Source: Rhodospirillaceae bacterium (GTDB lineage: Bacteria > Pseudomonadota > Alphaproteobacteria > UBA8366). From it: 64,000 nt of DNA. Positions 62,326 through 64,000 of this stretch are shown here, piece by piece. The stretch's first letter is position 1; each line of letters opens with the position of its first letter. Made by a program: the position numbers and the translations under genes. The stretch spans positions 1-64,000 of the forward strand of contig PBKG01000024.1 in the NCBI GenBank assembly GCA_002722095.1, written 5' to 3'. The notes beneath the pieces were generated by a model. It searched no databases and was not told where the DNA came from. It was given only the letters and a program-made list of their open reading frames with translations.

Positions 62326-62789
62326 TAAATCACTCCCTGTTTGAGCTGATTGGGTCTCAGTGTCGGCAAGCCACCCTCGACGTTGAGTGCATCCGGTTCG
62401 TGCGCGAGATTTTGAGTTTTGTAATCATCCTCGCTCGGCGCATCGTAAGTTTCCGCGGATGGGATCGAGCCCCATTCGGTCGTCCGGATCGGGGAAACGA
62501 AATTTTTAACCGTGCCGTCGCGAAACTTAAGCTTCCAGGAAATCGTACCTTTTTCCGGCTCTCTCAGGACACGTACGCTGTGCCCCATCGGGGCGAAGTC
62601 CGCATAGCCGCGATCATCAATGGCGTTCTGAGGACATGCCTTTACGCAGGAATAACACTCCCAGCACATATTTGGTTCGATGTTGTATGCGCGTCGATAA
62701 GTCTTATCGATGTGCATAATGTCGGACGGGCAAATGTCGACGCAGTGTCCGCAGCCGTCGCAACGGGTCATGTAAACGAAAGTAGGCAT
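62325..62789 (-). CDS. aprB: APS reductase beta subunit (two 4Fe-4S ferredoxin)
   Basis: The 154-residue protein carries two ferredoxin cluster motifs with Cys at 10, 13, 16, 20 and at 42, 45, 48, 52. A long C-terminal tail (about 65-154) wraps around the alpha subunit in known AprAB structures. The clusters pass electrons between FAD of AprA and the membrane partner. AGGAG lies 12 bases before ATG 62789. It follows aprM by 42 bp. Confidence 0.95.
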   Translation of the reverse strand: MPTFVYMTRCDGCGHCVDICPSDIMHIDKTYRRAYNIEPNMCWECYSCVKACPQNAIDDRGYADFAPMGHSVRVLREPEKGTISWKLKFRDGTVKNFVSPIRTTEWGSIPSAETYDAPSEDDYKTQNLAHEPDALNVEGGLPTLRPNQLKQGVI

Positions 62790-62831
62790 AGGGTCCGTTA
62801 TCTCCTGTATCGAAGATCAGCGAAGGGCTGA

Positions 62832-63617
62832 TTAATAATTGTTTGGCTGGCGGCGCGGATTGCCGAGACTGGCGGGTTCATCCGCTGGCGGCGGCAAATT
62901 ACTGCGCGATCCGTCCGCTTCCGCAACCCGCTTCTGCAAGGCCGCGGCCGGCTTGAAAAACATGTGGGAAAACTTCGACCATGGTACCGAGCCGAAAAGT
63001 ACGGTCGTCGTGACGAGGTAGAGCCCGAGCGAGAACCCGGCCAAAGCACTACCTTTTGCTTGCAGAAAAGCCCAAATTAGAGCCGTCGTGCAGCTTGCGA
63101 GTAGCGACAAAACGAATAAATCCGCCCGAATGATGCGGAACGGCGAACTGCCTTCTGCTGCCACGTCGACACGGATGAAGAACCAGAACCAGTAACCGCC
63201 GACACAAACCATAGCCGCCCCTAGCCACCAAAGCTGAGGCAGAATCGCTGGGGCGGGCGTCGCAGGTGTCGGATACTGAAACACCATAATTGCCGTCACG
63301 ATCGCGTAAATCGTAAAGCCATACATCCCCAAAAGATGGGCAATACGACGCTTCATATTACAAAACTCGCCGGAAAGGGCGACGTCCACCACGGCAGACT
63401 TAGCGGCCAAACCTACGACCTCGCCCCCGCCAACATCGCGTTCCCCTTTTTCCTTGGACTTGCGCCAATTGGCAAAGAAATACTTCGCACTTCCCTTATG
63501 AAGGATGTCAAACAAGGTCCCAAACGCCACTAGCAGCACCATGATAATGACATAGGTCTGCATCACGGTTGGCGATACCGATGCCGATAGAACAGCAAAG
63601 GGATTGATACTGAACAT
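62832..63617 (-). CDS. aprM: APS-reductase-associated membrane subunit
   Basis: The 261-residue protein starts at ATG 63617, five bases after GGAGG; a longer reading to 63671 is less likely. It has about five transmembrane segments (e.g. TYVIIMVLLVAFGTLFDIL) and a C-terminal soluble tail. It resembles the nitrate-reductase gamma-like proteins that replace Qmo in APS reductase of sulfur oxidisers. It should move electrons to or from the quinone pool. It is the first gene of the operon, followed by aprB. Confidence 0.85.
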   Translation of the reverse strand: MFSINPFAVLSASVSPTVMQTYVIIMVLLVAFGTLFDILHKGSAKYFFANWRKSKEKGERDVGGGEVVGLAAKSAVVDVALSGEFCNMKRRIAHLLGMYGFTIYAIVTAIMVFQYPTPATPAPAILPQLWWLGAAMVCVGGYWFWFFIRVDVAAEGSSPFRIIRADLFVLSLLASCTTALIWAFLQAKGSALAGFSLGLYLVTTTVLFGSVPWSKFSHMFFKPAAALQKRVAEADGSRSNLPPPADEPASLGNPRRQPNNY

Positions 63618-64000
63618 TAAGCCTCCCTCATATTGGCCAAGCCTCAATAAACGGCCAACGACGATCCACACATGCGGGCCTACGAAACGAACGCCAAATC
63701 TGCCGTGCCAAATGCAAATCCATGGCGCGGCTTAAATTGACGACTTGTCGCTGCCCTTGGGATTTCCCCGAAACACCTCACAGGGGACATCACCGAGCGA
63801 ATCGTCGTATTGGCTGATAACCTACACCAACGTCGCCTGAGATTACAAAACTTATATGAATTCCAAATTTAAAAAAAAATCACCAGCTTTGCGTGACTTA
63901 CGCACATTCTGACGGCAATTGACGGAACTTTAAGTCCCCGAATAATCGGAAATTCTACTTCAAGCAATGTTCTTGAGCAGAAGCCTTTGCGAGCGGACAC
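63618..64000. other. Upstream region of the apr operon
   Basis: About 380 bp to the window edge, with no complete gene evident. It must contain the apr promoter. No convincing -35/-10 pair on the minus strand could be chosen. Confidence 0.4.

Noticed and set aside
1..64000. CRISPR arrays, insertion sequences, integrases or toxin-antitoxin pairs
   Set aside because: No regularly spaced repeats, transposase motifs or matching small gene pairs were seen.

Overview
The window looks like the chromosome of a marine-type alphaproteobacterium, probably near Rhodospirillales, that can oxidise reduced sulfur. The placement rests on an aprM-aprB-aprA (APS reductase) operon of the sulfur-oxidiser arrangement, on gene style, on moderate GC, and on many coupled GTGA/ATGA gene junctions. 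It is an inference. No rRNA, CRISPR array, insertion sequence or prophage was seen. One tRNA (Val, CAC) is present.

Layout. 1-3.2 kb: a leftward lipid/CoA operon (acyl-CoA synthetase, hotdog thioesterase, start of an MDR oxidoreductase) diverging from a glyoxalase-like gene, then tRNA-Val. 3.6-33.3 kb: surface polysaccharide genes. These include UDP-ManNAcA synthesis (wecB, wecC), asparagine synthase, a B12-type radical SAM enzyme, several GT2/GT4 glycosyltransferases, methyltransferases, an orphan ThDP-dependent E1 alpha/beta pair, a Nudix hydrolase, two paralogous proteins of no recognised family, two sulfotransferase-like proteins (one with a long coiled coil), and a polysaccharide ABC exporter whose ATPase and permease lie 15 kb apart. 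33.4-45.0 kb: a leftward sugar-nucleotide block (SIS isomerase, transaldolase, two SDRs, nucleotidyltransferase-kinase fusion, Gfo/Idh/MocA oxidoreductase, UDP-sugar-dehydrogenase-like protein without its catalytic Cys, another SDR, two DegT aminotransferases, PIG-L deacetylase). It reads best as synthesis of an unusual, probably heptose-derived, amino sugar. 45.1-56.4 kb: envelope genes (SH3b membrane protein, VanZ-like protein, sulfatase-fold protein, small anchored protein, autotransporter-type beta-barrel, alpha/beta hydrolase, O-antigen ligase/polymerase with an extra C-terminal domain, GT2) and a second ABC-2 exporter whose ATPase has degenerate motifs. 56.5-60.4 kb: housekeeping and metabolic genes (small secreted protein, enoyl-CoA hydratase, PEP-mutase/isocitrate-lyase family enzyme, small basic protein, MBL-fold hydrolase, YqaA-like membrane protein). 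60.4-63.6 kb: the apr operon with an intrinsic terminator.

How it works together. The central 50 kb should make sugar nucleotides (UDP-ManNAcA and at least one modified heptose or amino sugar), assemble and decorate a glycan (glycosyl, methyl, possibly sulfo and branched-chain groups), export it by ABC transporters and attach it to the envelope. Several enzymes lack expected catalytic residues (SDRs without Tyr/Lys, dehydrogenase without Cys, PIG-L without one Asp, ABC ATPase with altered signature and H-loop), which makes this locus the most likely place for new chemistry.
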